64,000 nucleotides of DNA from positions 310,001 through 374,000 of the forward strand of contig JAESUZ010001525.1 of the NCBI GenBank assembly GCA_017311185.1, written 5' to 3'. The stretch comes from Proteles cristata cristata (taxonomy: Eukaryota > Chordata > Mammalia > Carnivora > Hyaenidae). A model generated the notes under the pieces. It worked only from the letters and a program-made list of their open reading frames with translations, was not told where the DNA came from and did no database searches. Positions within the stretch are counted from its first letter, which is position 1. Each line of letters opens with the position of its first letter. The translations under genes were made by a program, and so were the position numbers. Below, in pieces: positions 53,001 through 64,000 of this stretch.

Positions 53001-54490
53001 GCGCATTCCAGCAAAAGAAACAGCATATGTGATGGCATAAAGCCAGAAAAGAACATGTAGTTGTATAGATGCTGAGTGATATAGCTAAAGTAATGAGGGG
53101 AGAATCGTGTAAGAGGAAACTAGAGAGATAAAGCCCTAACATGCCCTTTTCAGAGTGTAATGAATCATTTGGAATTTGTAAATTTTTAAATTTGGGAGTT
53201 AATTATAGGACAGTGTTCCAAATAGGGCTTGCTTCAGTACTCATATTCAAATCCCGAGCTTCGACTATAACCTGCATCTAAATCTCTTGGGGTAGAGACC
53301 AAGGGGTCTTCATTTTAGTGTCATCTCCTTATGATTCATGTGCACTTTAAACTGTAATAGCTACTCTTCAAAAATAAATGACAATGGTACACTTTTGTTA
53401 TAACATTATTATTAAAAAATTTCAAGGTGGGTTTTCTGTATCTCTCAAGAAAAAACAGGAAGACTAGTGAATTATGTTCTTGCCAAATACAAAAGATTCA
53501 AGAGTTAATAAAGCTACAGAATTGTCAAGCTTCATTGATGTTCACATCAGCATATTGTAAGTTTCAATTAGCCTCCCGACCTCCATCTCAATATCAAAAT
53601 GAAGAATGCTTGTAGTGGAATACACTGGGCCTGGGTGTTCTCCAGCTTCAACCCCCAGGGAACTCTTGATATTTTGTTTATATTTATTTTAAAATACGAG
53701 AAAGGCTTTTATACAGGGAAGAATGTGGGACGTATGGGTTCACCTTTGCTACAATTGCTGGGTGCATTGTCTGTTTGTACACCTCTCATTTGGCTGTAGT
53801 GTAAATTGATGAGAACTGACAACTGTTGGCTTTCTATCTACCAATTCCAATTACATTAGCACTCAACTGGAATAAACAAAGATATGCACAATGTCTACTG
53901 GTCACAAAACACTATCTTAGATGTTAAAATCTTTGGGCATTACTTTGGAAAGTGTAAATTATCTTCATTTCCATTGAGAAGGCATAGACATTAGAAAAAA
54001 AAATCACTAATCAGTTGCCTAGACTCACTGAATGTTCCCTGCTGAATTCTTTCATTCCTCTTAAGGTAGTTTAGACTTGACATTTTAAGACACTGCCCTG
54101 CTTCATCATATGCAGGGCAGTGGTTGCTAAAGACCAGGCAGGACAAGAGTGTAGAGATAGATTTGTTGAAGTACCTAAATCTGGGGGCAGGGTGAGAGAG
54201 TTAAGAAAACTCCCTAGGAATCCCAAAATGGTGGAGGATATTCTGTTAGATGTGAAGATTTCTGAAGACTCATCCCTTAGACCTCAAACACTCCTAAAGC
54301 AGAAGTTCTAATTCTTCCTCAATGAACCTTAAGGCCAAGGGTGAACTGATTCTTAGTAAAGCTGCAGCAAAAATCAAATTCCAATCAGCCACAGATTAGC
54401 TAGCTACCTTACAAAAGAAGGAGCATGCCTTTTTTCTGAGCGTAATATTGCTTGCTTTACTTTCTGTTGTTCTTCCACACACATCCAGCA
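53001..54490. other. Unique DNA
   Basis: About 1.5 kb without a recognised repeat or coding signal; open frames are short. Confidence 0.4.
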
Positions 54491-55267
54491 TTAAATTAAA
54501 AAAAAAAAATAACACACATAAAGAAGCAAGGAAATATGAAACAGGGTTTAAAAAAAAGCAAAGTATCAGTAGATGCAGACACAAAAATGATTCAGATAAT
54601 TGGAATTATAGACAGTTTAGGACTTCAAAATAATTAAGACAAATATTTTAAAAAGTGTAATGGAAAATATGGGCAAAACATGTGAACAGGTTGAGAATTT
54701 CAGCAGAGTAATAAACTGTAAAAAAGTACCACATAGAAATGGTAGAAATACAGTGTGTACCAGGTGAATGAAAAATTAATTTGAAGATCTTGACAGAAGA
54801 CTGGACATAACAGAAAAGAATCAAGAAGTGTGAAGATTATCCAAATGGAAGCACTTGGAGGCAAAAAAAAGAAGAGTGAACAAAATGAACCAAAGCACTC
54901 AAGGTCAAGGGGAATGTTAACCATTCTAATACCAGTAAATTTGACTTATTTGATCTTTATAAACACTATACTCTAAATCTGTACAAGTTTTTAAAGAAAA
55001 TATACATAGAATATTCAGCAAGATAGACTATTTAATGGACTACAGATCAACTCTCAACAACTTATAAGTGATTCAAATCATGTAGTGTGTGTTTTAGGTC
55101 ACAATAATAGTAAATTAGAAATCATCAAGAATAATATGTAGAAAATTCTCAATTATTTGGAAATACTGCAAGGTCATTGAAATAATTCATGAATTACAAA
55201 ATCATAAGAAAATAGTGTTTGAGTATGTGTGTGTGTACACATGGATATATACACATGCATACATGTG

Positions 55268-55270
<3 letters not shown>

Positions 55271-55310
<40 letters not shown>
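55271..55310. repeat. (AC)20 microsatellite
   Basis: Pure tract preceded by an ATGTGTATACAC transition, inside the L1. Confidence 0.98.
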
Positions 55311-55314
<4 letters not shown>

Positions 55315-55383
55315 TCTATACAGTTAGAGGGAAATATACTGCTTCACAGGCTTACATTCCGGAGATACTACAAGGGGATAGGA

Positions 55384-55618
55384 GGAGTGCCTGGGTAGTT
55401 CAGTCGGTTAGAGATTCAACTTGGGCTCAGGTCATGACCTTGCCATTTGTGAGTTCAAGCCTCACATTGGGCTTTATGCTGACAGCTTAGAGTCTGGATC
55501 CTGCTTCAAATTCTGTGTCTCCCTCTGCCTTGCCCCTCCTCCACTCATGCTTTGTCTGTGTCCCTCTCTGTCTCTCTCAAAAATAAATAAATAAATAAAT
55601 ATTAAAAATTTTTTTAAA
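55384..55618 (+). mobile_element. Feline CAN SINE
   Basis: AGGAGTGCCTGGGTAGTTCA head, GCTGACAGCTTAGAGTCTGG body, TCTCAAAAATAAATAAATAA tail. Inserted in the L1. Confidence 0.93.
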
Positions 55619-57549
55619 GGTCGGAGAGGTTATGAACTACTTTATGCAGATAATTGAAAATTTAGATGATTTGGAAAAATTCTTTTGATGCAAGAAGACC
55701 TGTATTTGTTAATGTCACAGAAACAAAAAAGAGCAAAAAGGAAACTTTCCTACCAAAACTTCAAGCTCAGATGGCTTCACAGGCAAGTTCTTGCAAACTA
55801 TAAACAGAAGCAATACCAACCCTATTCAGATGGTTCTAGAAATCAGGGGTTGGAGGAACATTTCTCTACTTGTTTTATATGTTCAGTGTAATTCTGACAC
55901 CAAAACAAAATAGATGACACAATGCTAGTGTCACTCATGAAAAAAGGATCAAAACTCTTTAGCAAAATATTAGCATATCAAATATAGAAACATATTAAAA
56001 GTATTATAAGCAAGTGGGATTTATTTCAGGAATGCAATTTACCACTTTACCGTAAAAAAGGATAAAGTCATTTGATTATCTCAGTAGATGCAGGAAAAAC
56101 ATTTGACAAAATCTAGTGTTAATTCATGTTAAAAATAACCTGACAAACTAAAATATACCAAAAATATATAAGGATACTTTGTCAATTGACAAGGGAAATC
56201 TGTGGGAAAAAAATCTATGAAATCTAAGAAAAAAATCTCCATTTAGCATCATAAATAATAGTAAAACATTGAATTATTTTCCTCTAAGATTTGGAACAAA
56301 GCAAGAATGTCACATTCTGTCACTGACATGCCACACTGTTGGAAGTCCTATACAATGTAAAAAGATAAGCAGTAGAAATAAAAGGTTTAAAGGTGAGAAA
56401 AAGAAAATAAAACCTCATAATTCACAGCTGACTTGATTGTGTACATAGAAAATCCTATAGAATGTATAAAGAATTCTAGTGATGATAAGTGAATTAAAGA
56501 AGTCAACAGAATGCAAGGTCAAATAGATAAAAATATGGTATTCACTATACTAGCATTAAACAATGAAAAAATGAATTTAAAAATGTATGAGCACATTATA
56601 ATTATACACCTAGAAATAAATATTACAAAATTACACACCTAGAAATAAATATAGTAAAATCATTTTTAAGAGAAACAAAAACAGAAAATTAGATATTGAA
56701 AAAGTCCATGTTACTAAGATGCTCATTTTCACCAAATTGATCTTCAGTATCAATTTAATCATAGTCAAAACAGAAGCAAATTTTTTATTTAGAAATTGAC
56801 AAGCTGATTCTAAAATGTATACAGAAGTATAAAGTATACAGAATAGTCAAAACAATCCTACAAAAGAAGAAAGAAGTTGGAGAACTTATAATTTCTGATT
56901 TTAAAATTTGTAATAAAGTTATGTTGAGTAATATAGTACATTACTGGGATAAAGATAGTCAAATAGATCAAAGAAATAGAAAAGTAACAAAAAGAGGAAT
57001 ACACATGGTTAAATCATGATTAAGGTAGCACATGAATTCAGTGGGAACTGCAAAGGATTTTTGTTGTTATGTTGGTTGGTTGGTTTTTAACAAATGGTGG
57101 CATCATAACTGGATAATTGGAATGCAAGAAGGAAGTAAAATTTTGAGCTCTACTGCACTCCATACACAAAAATTATTTTCTGACGGATCATAAACAAGAA
57201 AGATCTAAACAAAAAAGCTAGAAACCTAAAAGTACTTAGAAGAAAGCAGTGGAGGGTAACTTTGTGACATTAGGTTGGCTCTAGATTACTTTTGTAGGAA
57301 AAATAATCATTTAGCATAAATATAATATTTATAAATTTGGCATTATTAAAATAAAAAAATGAATGTTCATCAAAAGACCGCATTAAGGAAAATGATAGCC
57401 TGGCTACAAAATGGGGAAGAGTTATCAAAATATACAAATCTAATAAAAGACTCAGGTCTAGAATATATGAAGAACTATTATAAATTACCAGTAAAATGAC
57501 AAAAAAATAAATACAGGCAAAAGTCTTAAATATACACTTTTATAAATAC

Positions 57550-57730
57550 TTTTTTAATATTTTTTTTTTTTGAGGGAGAGAGAAGACAGGCTGAGTGGGG
57601 GAGGGGCAGAGAGAGGGAGACAGAAGATCTGAAGTGGGCTCTGTGCTGACAACAGAGAGCCTGATGCAAGGCTGGAATTCACAAACTAAGCCAAAGTCGG
57701 AGGCTTAACCAACTGAGCCACCAGGCACCC
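57550..57730 (-). mobile_element. Feline CAN SINE, antisense, internally shortened
   Basis: TTTTTAATATTTTTTTTTTT tail, GCTCTGTGCTGACAACAGAG joins two body blocks, AACTGAGCCACCAGGCACC head. About 30 bases shorter than full copies. Confidence 0.9.
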
Positions 57731-57864
57731 TTTAAATGTGCACTTAATAGGAGAGTATGTATGAATGACTACTAAGCATGTGAAAAAAGTGTTGAAAATC
57801 TTTTGTCATCAGTGAGCTAAAGTACCTGTCATTTCTCAGGACTCTTAAGGGTGAAGGCCTAGAC

Positions 57865-58330
57865 TCCTTAACATGACCTATATGGTCTGTTTATATCTCT
57901 GTAAGTTGTCAGGCTCTTCTTTCAGGACTTTAAGGTCCCCAGATCTGTGCACATGCTCTTACCCTAGCCCTGTGCAATTCTCATTTCCTCCTCTGATTTA
58001 TTTGCATATCTGTATATCTGGTGCTTTTTCTTTCTTCAGATCATTGTTGAAATGCAGTCCCTTCAGATCTCCATAAAGAACATCTTGGATCAGTCAGTGT
58101 AAGGCAGCCCCTTGTCATTCCATGTTTCAGAGTATCTTCTATCCTATTTGTTGCCATTAGAGCACTTATAATAATGGAAAAGGACCTGATTTGTACATTT
58201 TCTTCCTCTACCAGGATATAACATTATGAGCAGAGATTTTGTTTTTTTGATACCCACACAATGCTTTAGTGTCTAACAAAATGAGTGGCCCTAGTAGTGG
58301 CACTCTAAAATATTTATTGATTGAGTGAAA
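57865..58330 (+). mobile_element. L2 3' half
   Basis: TTAACATGACCTATATGGTC, GTGCACATGCTCTTACCCTA, TCAGATCATTGTTGAAATGC, GCAGAGATTTTGTTTTTTTG and a TAAAATATTTATTGATTGAG terminus. Confidence 0.75.
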
Positions 58331-58334
58331 TGCA

Positions 58335-58975
58335 ATAGGTTGGTGAAACTAAGCAATTGAAGATCTGAGTCTGTGAATTCTGGACATCCCTGGAGTTTCA
58401 CTGCATTTCTGCAATGCCCTATCAGCCTTAACAGCCCTGTACAGAAATAGAGCTTTTTGCTTTGGTTTATGAAGCTGTACCCTGAGGATCTGTGCTGTGT
58501 CATGCAGGTGCTTTCCCTAGGGAAGTCCCTGTTTTCACACAAGATACCCAAGCATGAAAAGCTACCTCTTCCATACACGAGCCAGGCAGTTTCTCAAGAA
58601 GCCAGCTATTTACTCTTAAAGAGTTTCCAGGGAGTCCAAAATGTTGCAAATGTTTTGTTGATATAGACTTTTAAAAAGATGGGCATATACTCTTGTAGCA
58701 GTTTGAATCAAGCTCTTGCAACCCAATCCTTTTACCGGAGACACAAAAGAATACTTTGTTAAGTTGGAGGAGTTGTGTCAAAAAAAGACAGAAGCCAGGT
58801 CAAGAGGTGGACAAGTATTTGTGCTATTTGATTTCTAAACATAATCATTCTTAGATTTTACTGACACAGGGACTATGTTTCTTTTTTAAAACAAAGATGC
58901 CATGTGAAGGTCGTTCAACTTCGGCTCAGGAGACCCAAACAGTTTAATTTGTATTAGGCTGTCCCCTTGGAAAAA
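58335..58975. other. Unique DNA
   Basis: No named repeat; the 95- and 69-codon frames (58291-58666) have no recognised domain. Confidence 0.4.
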
Positions 58976-58979
58976 GACG

Positions 58980-58980
<1 letters not shown>

Positions 58981-59038
<58 letters not shown>
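58981..59038. repeat. (TG)29 microsatellite
   Basis: Pure tract of 29 units followed by an imperfect TGAGTGTGAGTGAG end. Confidence 0.98.
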
Positions 59039-59040
<2 letters not shown>

Positions 59041-59069
59041 TGTGAGTGAGAGACTGATATACGCACTTA

Positions 59070-59570
59070 TCGCCTCTCCTTTCTCCCTGGAGTATTTTTA
59101 AGTGGCATTAAACAAAACAGCAAAAGCCCAGTGAATACAGAGATCAGAAGTCATCTGCATAGAAATATTTTATTTTCTTTAGCCTTAGAACAATATTGGC
59201 AAATGGTCCCCCAAACAGTAATGAAGGGTAAATATCTTTGACCATTGAGCATTTTGTGTTGCTGCTAACTCAGACAGCACAAGTACACGAAGTGACAAAT
59301 TATGTATTTGGGACATTTACCTCAGGGCTCATTTCTCAGTCTCTGCCACCAAAACTGTCATTTCAGGGATACACGAGTGTGACTTGAACTCCTTTGCCAA
59401 ATCACCTTGTTTAAATCTCCATAAAACATTTCTGCCATCAGCAGCTAGAAGCTTCGAGAAGCAATTTAGGGTTGATATAATTTGCAAGTAATTTATCACT
59501 GCAAGTAGATGGTTTTATTAAACAGCTGCAGGGTGCTGGTATAAAAAACAAAGTAAAAGAAAGGTTACAT
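59070..59570. other. Repeat-free block, candidate conserved non-coding element
   Basis: About 500 bases free of mobile-element signatures, with many homeodomain- and E-box-like words (TAATTTATCAC, TTTTATTAAACAGCTGCAGG, ATGGTTTTATTA, CAGCTG). No useful open frame. A conserved-enhancer reading is inference from composition only. Confidence 0.35.
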
Positions 59571-59574
59571 TACC

Positions 59575-60040
59575 TTTGTCCTCCCTCTCATCCTTTCTTC
59601 TACCCCTTTTGTTTTCTGGTGTCGTTATTTAATCCTCTCCTCGGTTGGAGAATAATGAAGTAGATAACAGCCTAGCAAATCTCAAACTAAAAAGATCAGT
59701 AAGTTTATGAAGACCTCATGGAAGTAGACAGATTCTTGAGAAGCCAAGGCTCGACAAAAGCCAGGCTAAGCAGAGAAAATTTGTGGAAGAGGTGGCTTTG
59801 ATTTGGATCAGAGAAGACAGAAGGAGGAAACTCCTTTTATTTAGAAGAAGAGTATGAGCCAAGGCCCTGGTGCAGGAGTGAAGAGGTAGTTGAGATGATA
59901 TTCTAGTAGAATTTTATTTATCATTTTTTTTCTTAATTCTTAACACAGTAAGTTGCTACGTCTGTACATTGGTGATTTAAAGTACCTGTATCTTAGTTGT
60001 GAATAAATCTACATGTGATATATCCAGATCACTCAAAATA
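59575..60040. other. Unique DNA
   Basis: No recognised feature. Confidence 0.4.
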
Positions 60041-60044
60041 TCCA

Positions 60045-60135
60045 ACGCTATCATTTGTTCATTCAATCAACAAAGCATGAGCTTCTGTTATATATCACAC
60101 AGCATGTTAAAAATTAGGGTTCCAAAGTAGATTGG
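60045..60135 (-). mobile_element. Short L2 end, antisense
   Basis: ATTTGTTCATTCAATCAACA, then CATGAGCTTCTGTTATATAT and TTAGGGTTCCAAAGTAG; weak but in order. Confidence 0.45.
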
Positions 60136-60580
60136 ATCAAATTGAATAATAGATCAACTCATTACAATTTCAGAAAATACTGAAATAAGTGGAATTTAAT
60201 GTTTTAGTGGAATTTCTGACTGGAAGTTCTGTGAAGCATGGGATAGACTGAGACATTGTGACAAGTATTGGCTTAGGATGAGGCAGGTTAGGCCTTTATA
60301 TCTTCATCTCTTTCATAACTGTTAACCCACTGAAACTCAAGTGAAATTGCTCTGAGAACATAGAGCGGGTGGGACCAGCCTAAGTGAGACACAGAAGGCT
60401 TTGAGGGGTGTGCCCAGTTCCCGTAACACAGGGGTTAGTGCCCTTGGAATGATTAGCATCAACTGATGGCATGTTCTCCTAGTTTGTATTAATTCAAGAG
60501 GATTTGGGTACGGTTGGTTGTATGCATATATTTCGGGAAACACATTTGTCTCCTAGATGATTCCTTGGACTAAAAATGTA
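60136..60580. other. Unique DNA
   Basis: No recognised feature. Confidence 0.4.
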
Positions 60581-60594
60581 AAAACGGATAAAAC

Positions 60595-60812
60595 GGGCGC
60601 CTGGGTGGCTTAGTCGGTTAAGCGTTCGACTTTCGCTTAGGTCATGATCTCGCGGTTCGCGGGTTCGAGCCCCGCGTCGGGCTCTGTGCTGACTGCCAGC
60701 TCAGAGCCTGGAGCCTATTTCAGAGTCTGTGCCTCCCTCTCTCTCTGACCCTCCCCTGCTCAAGCTGTCTCTCTCCCTCCCTCCTAGAAATAAATAAAAA
60801 TATTTTTTTAAA
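60595..60812 (+). mobile_element. Young feline CAN SINE (CCTAG-tail type)
   Basis: GGGCGCCTGGGTGGCTTAGT head, box A TGGCTTAGTCGG and box B GGTTCGAGCCC intact, GCTGACTGCCAGCTCAGAGC, CCTCCTAGAAATAAATAAAA. Flanked by ACGGATAAAAC and ATGGATAAAAC. The closest copy here to a consensus. Confidence 0.97.
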
Positions 60813-60829
60813 AAATGGATAAAACATAA

Positions 60830-61375
60830 ATTTTTAAGCGAGTTACTTGGGTCATAAAAAGGCAGCCTCTGGAGTGCAAACAGCTAACAAAATTAATGTG
60901 GCTGTACAGAGGAATAATGTCACTACTTAAAACCTGGTGCTGATTTGTATGCAGAAACTCTGTCTCCCGTCTGTAGGACAGTCATCTGGCCTCCCTGTCT
61001 GTGGAGACCTTTTGGCTACCCTGCTGATGAGCCCAAACACGTTCTTATATTTACATGTATAAATAAGGCCCAGTCACTAATCCCTTTCTTAAACACCAGC
61101 TCTACTAAATTCAGTTCAAGCTGCAAAACCAGTTAATATTCCCTGTTCCCTGATAAAAGATGACTAATTTTTTTTGGAAAGAAGAATGTGATTAAGAGAA
61201 ATGGACATAAATTATTTGAAACATCTAAGAAAAGCTGATTTAAAATGTTTTAGTATTTTTTTTCTAGTTTGTTTCCACATGGAATATCCCCCAAAAGAGA
61301 CATTTTTCTTCTCCAGATAACTTCTTAACAAGATTTATTCAAAGTTATTTTCTTTTAATAAAGAAATTCATAGGA
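60830..61375. other. Unique DNA
   Basis: No named repeat. The first 300 bases are free of low-complexity runs and could be conserved. Confidence 0.35.
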
Positions 61376-61378
61376 CTT

Positions 61379-61592
61379 GGGACACTTGGCATGGCTCAGT
61401 CAGTTAAGCGTTCGACTTTCAGCTCAGGTCATGATCCTCAGTCTGTGAGTTCGAGCCCCGTGTTGGGCTCTGTGTGGATAGCTCACAGCCTGGAGCCTGC
61501 ATCGGATTCTGTGTCTCCCTCTCTTTGCCTCTCCCTCACTCATGCTCTGTCTCACTCTGTCTCTCAAAAATAAATATGTTAAAAAATTTATT
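61379..61592 (+). mobile_element. Feline CAN SINE
   Basis: GGACACTTGGCATGGCTCAG head, box B GTTCGAGCCCC kept, GTGTGGATAGCTCACAGCC body, CTCTCAAAAATAAATATG tail. Confidence 0.93.
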
Positions 61593-61629
61593 AAATACAC
61601 TAATAGGATGAATATATCATCTCCTAATG

Positions 61630-61630
<1 letters not shown>

Positions 61631-61673
<43 letters not shown>
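61631..61673. repeat. (CA)21 microsatellite
   Basis: Pure tract a short way downstream of the SINE tail. Confidence 0.98.
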
Positions 61674-61676
<3 letters not shown>

Positions 61677-61913
61677 CACAAACAAATACAATTAAGTTAT
61701 CATCCTCTAAGAAAATAGTATATAAATACTTCCTGGGTGAATTTTGAATATGCTGAACCCATGGGAAACATTGGAGATTCTAGGAATCTTGGTGCTCAGA
61801 TTTGGCCTTATTCCCCACTAATCACTCACTAGTCAAGCAGCTTGTGGCCCAAGTACAGAGATTTGGCCATTTATCCTTCAACAACATCAGGAACAACTCT
61901 TCAGAGCCAAAAA

Positions 61914-61974
61914 TGAATGGATGGATGGACAGATGAAGGATGAATGGGTGGGTGGTTGGTAGGTTGGTTGGTTA
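61914..61974. repeat. Tetranucleotide-type low-complexity run
   Basis: GAATGGATGGATGGACAGAT then GGTGGGTGGTTGGTAGGTTG: (GGAT)n passing into (GGTT)n. Confidence 0.9.
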
Positions 61975-62254
61975 AAGCCCAAGCAAAAGAACTTTCTTTT
62001 GATGTGCTCTCTGATTTTTCCTCCTGGTCAGATTTGTACGTAGACAAGAAGATGGGAGTAAGGGCACTAAGTCTTATAGCTGGAGCTGCTGTGGTGAATA
62101 AAAGAGGGATCAGTCTGTCAAGAAAAGACCTAATTTCATTGGGTCCTCATCCTCCTTTTCTCTATCCAGTAGTTCTGTTGTGCTACCTCCAAGATGATGA
62201 ATGGTGGAACTTTTCTCTGAAGATTCTTGATAAGTTTGATGGGTCTGTCATCAT

Positions 62255-62505
62255 AGTTTATTACTACTTAGTGCCTATTTCATGGCCAACACTCTACTTG
62301 CATATTCTTTAAATAGGGAGGAAAAAATATTGAGGAGTAGGTGTAAGCACTTCTTTTTTGTTGTTGTTTTTAATAGAAGGATAAATTTTGTTTGTTTATT
62401 TATTTAAAATAGAAGGAGAAACTGAGGTAGGACCACAAAGAATAACTGATTTGCCCAAGGACGTACAGGTGGTTAAGAGGGATGGCTACGATTGAACAAA
62501 GGTGT
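62255..62505 (-). mobile_element. MIR, antisense, split by a T-rich insertion
   Basis: ACTTAGTGCCTATTTCATGG and CTTGCATATTCTTTAAATAG on one side; GAAGGAGAAACTGAGGTAGG and TGATTTGCCCAAGGACGTAC on the other. About 80 T-rich bases lie between. Confidence 0.65.
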
Positions 62506-62509
62506 GTGT

Positions 62510-63115
62510 AGGGCTGATGTCTTTGAATGCTTCACTTCACACAAAGGCCTCTTTAACAAAGAGGTGTTAGTTCAAAGCTAGATCCGTTGGTGACTATTGA
62601 TCTCACTATCACTTTAAGTTATTACTCATATCACTAGAGCCTGGAAGGAGGGACAATGAGAGAAAGTATTAAGTAGGTTGACAGTGTTTTCACCTTATCT
62701 GAGAGGATGGCTTAATAGCTAGAAGGGACCAACACTCCACATTGTCTCAAATTAACTCACTCATAATGTGATATGGCATGTGCCGGCTAAGGAAAGTAAA
62801 GAGAAGAGTGTAAGAAGAACTTTGATCTTTAATTACTTTGAGACACAGGCAGGTCCCTGCAATGTCTATCATTTTTACTTGCACTGTGTCTTCAGAGGTC
62901 CCCACAGGAACCTCACAAATGAAAGCAAAATTCCAGCCCAAGAGCAAATGAATTTGCATGGATTCTTTGTGCGTTTAAGTCTATGATAAAGTAGATGGAC
63001 AAGCTTCTGTTAATAACAGAGATTAATATTAATTATAAACCAACGCACAGAACTAAATGAGTCGATTATTTAGCTTGGAACCAAAAGTGCAAGTATGTTA
63101 GTTCTCTGTGATGTA
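62510..63115. other. Unique DNA
   Basis: No recognised feature. Mirror-image frames on both strands (62747-62986) have no domain. Confidence 0.4.
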
Positions 63116-63119
63116 ATGA

Positions 63120-63260
63120 CTAGAAATTTAAGGTCCTGATATTAGATAGCTCTGGCTTTTCAGAACAAGCTTTTCTATGCCTCAGTCTTGTAGAAGTGAA
63201 ATGGAGATAATGGTAACACCTACCCACCCATGAACTAGTAATGAGGTTAATAGGGCTGCT
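63120..63260 (+). mobile_element. MIR fragment
   Basis: GCTTTTCTATGCCTCAGTCT, TAGAAGTGAAATGGAGATAA and TGGTAACACCTACCCACCCA in MIR order. Confidence 0.75.
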
Positions 63261-63900
63261 GCAGATATGCAAGGGCTGGCCTGCTGTGAACTTGATAAGT
63301 TTTAACCATTTTAAGAATTTTTACTACTATGATTATGGTGAAATAACATATAGGAATATGGGACTACTTTCAGGCAATTCAAAATTGAATATAAAATGGA
63401 GTTCTAATCCATTGTTGTATCATGAGTCAGATCTACAGATGAAAAATCATCTTATTTATATCAAGTTTTCTCAAAAGATCCAGATTGAATTTACATACAG
63501 TGGTTAAATCACAGAGTAATTATTAAGTCTTTTTACCCAAAAGCTTTGTCACGTAGTAACTACTCAACAAATACTGTATAAATTGAGATGGTTTTTCTTT
63601 GTAGTAAGAGAGTATAAGAGAGGTAAGCATATAAAATAGATCTTTATGAGCTTAAAATATTTATACAGGATTTGTAGATTGCTATCATAAAACTATTCAA
63701 CACAGTGACAATGATTATATTTTGTTAAATACTTGCATTACAGTGAACTTGTACTACAATGTGACAGAATAGATACCCTGATGTTGTTTTATGACTCAGT
63801 ATTCACTAAAATCAAGGAATGCGGTCTATTAATCTGCTACTAGAAATGCCAGGGCAGAAGTATACCAGATGTTCCTAACCTTTGTTTCAGTTGGTACAGA
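63261..63900. other. Unique AT-rich DNA
   Basis: No recognised feature. Confidence 0.4.
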
Positions 63901-63904
63901 AGGC

Positions 63905-64000
63905 AGCCATTCATTCATTTGACAAGCATCTATTGAGCAGCTTGTATATAACAGGGACTGTTCCAGACGTTGGGGATAGACAGGTGAACAAGGTATACTT
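63905..64000 (-). mobile_element. L2 end, antisense, running off the window
   Basis: CCATTCATTCATTTGACAAG, CATCTATTGAGCAGCTTGTA, GACTGTTCCAGACGTTGGGG, ATAGACAGGTGAACAAGG: the reversed L2 3' end, likely continuing past the edge. Confidence 0.7.

Larger units (their letters stand above)
54495..57535 (+). mobile_element. Old decayed L1, sense (ORF1-like to ORF2)
   Basis: Begins with an ORF1-side block (ATGATTCAGATAATTGGAAT, AAAATATGGGCAAAACATGT, GTTGAGAATTTCAGCAGAGT, GAAGATTATCCAAATGGAAG). ORF2 follows, with CAAACTATAAACAGAAGCAA, TGGGATTTATTTCAGGAATG, TCTCAGTAGATGCAGGAAAA and GAAAATCCTATAGAATGTAT, to about 57535. Stops in every frame. A CA tract and a SINE break it. Confidence 0.75.

Noticed and set aside
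52684..53142. 152-codon open frame on minus
   Set aside because: A large part of it is the CAN SINE at 52668-52917, whose sense strand is often open; the rest is low-complexity hydrophobic sequence.
60595..60670. tRNA-like head with A and B boxes
   Set aside because: Part of a CAN SINE derived from tRNA-Lys; followed by the SINE body and tail, and the same head occurs about thirty times. Not a tRNA gene.

Overview
The window reads as non-coding nuclear DNA from a carnivore, almost certainly a cat (Felidae). The main evidence is about 32 copies of a tRNA-Lys-derived CAN SINE of the feline type. In these a head with intact Pol III A and B boxes (TGGCTTAGTCGG, GGTTCGAGCCC) is followed by a CT-rich stretch and an AAATAAATAAA tail. 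The L1 elements have carnivore-type 5' and 3' untranslated regions, and the old MIR, L2, MLT1 and Tigger copies are those common to placental mammals. Base composition is AT-rich with few CpG. I see no exon chain, CpG island, host protein-coding gene, structural RNA gene, operon or CRISPR array. The longest open frames are transposon relics or chance frames across repeats.

Layout. 1-11 kb: mostly unique or very old sequence with MIR and L2 fragments, an antisense L1 tail (1.66-2.81 kb) hit by two SINEs, and a pair of young SINEs inserted side by side at one target site (5.5-6.0 kb). 11.3-15.6 kb: an old antisense L1 containing SINEs and a younger sense L1 tail, next to a second short young L1 tail. 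16.6-18.6 kb: an antisense Tigger DNA transposon with a broken but recognisable transposase. 19-23 kb: mostly unique, plus a sense L1 tail with two SINEs. 23.1-28.05 kb: an antisense L1 about 5 kb long with a 5' UTR fused directly to the endonuclease/reverse transcriptase region and an internal patchwork insertion copied from elsewhere in the same element. 28-41 kb: a mix of unique DNA, SINEs, MIR, L2, L1 tails and an antisense MLT1 LTR holding two SINEs. 41-46 kb: nested L1s. 46-54 kb: a long L2, a solo LTR, a sense MLT1 LTR and several SINEs. 54.5-57.5 kb: a decayed sense L1. 57.5-64 kb: L2 and MIR pieces, three SINEs, long CA/TG tracts and the most conserved-looking unique DNA.

No genes work together here. 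The biology in view is the history of insertions, a few candidate regulatory stretches (a CTCF-like motif near 38.88 kb; unique blocks near 1.3, 47.6 and 59.3 kb), and rearrangements inside repeats. The window could be intergenic or lie in a long intron; the sequence alone does not decide. Family names are from recognition by eye, so element ends are approximate unless a target-site duplication (TSD) is given.
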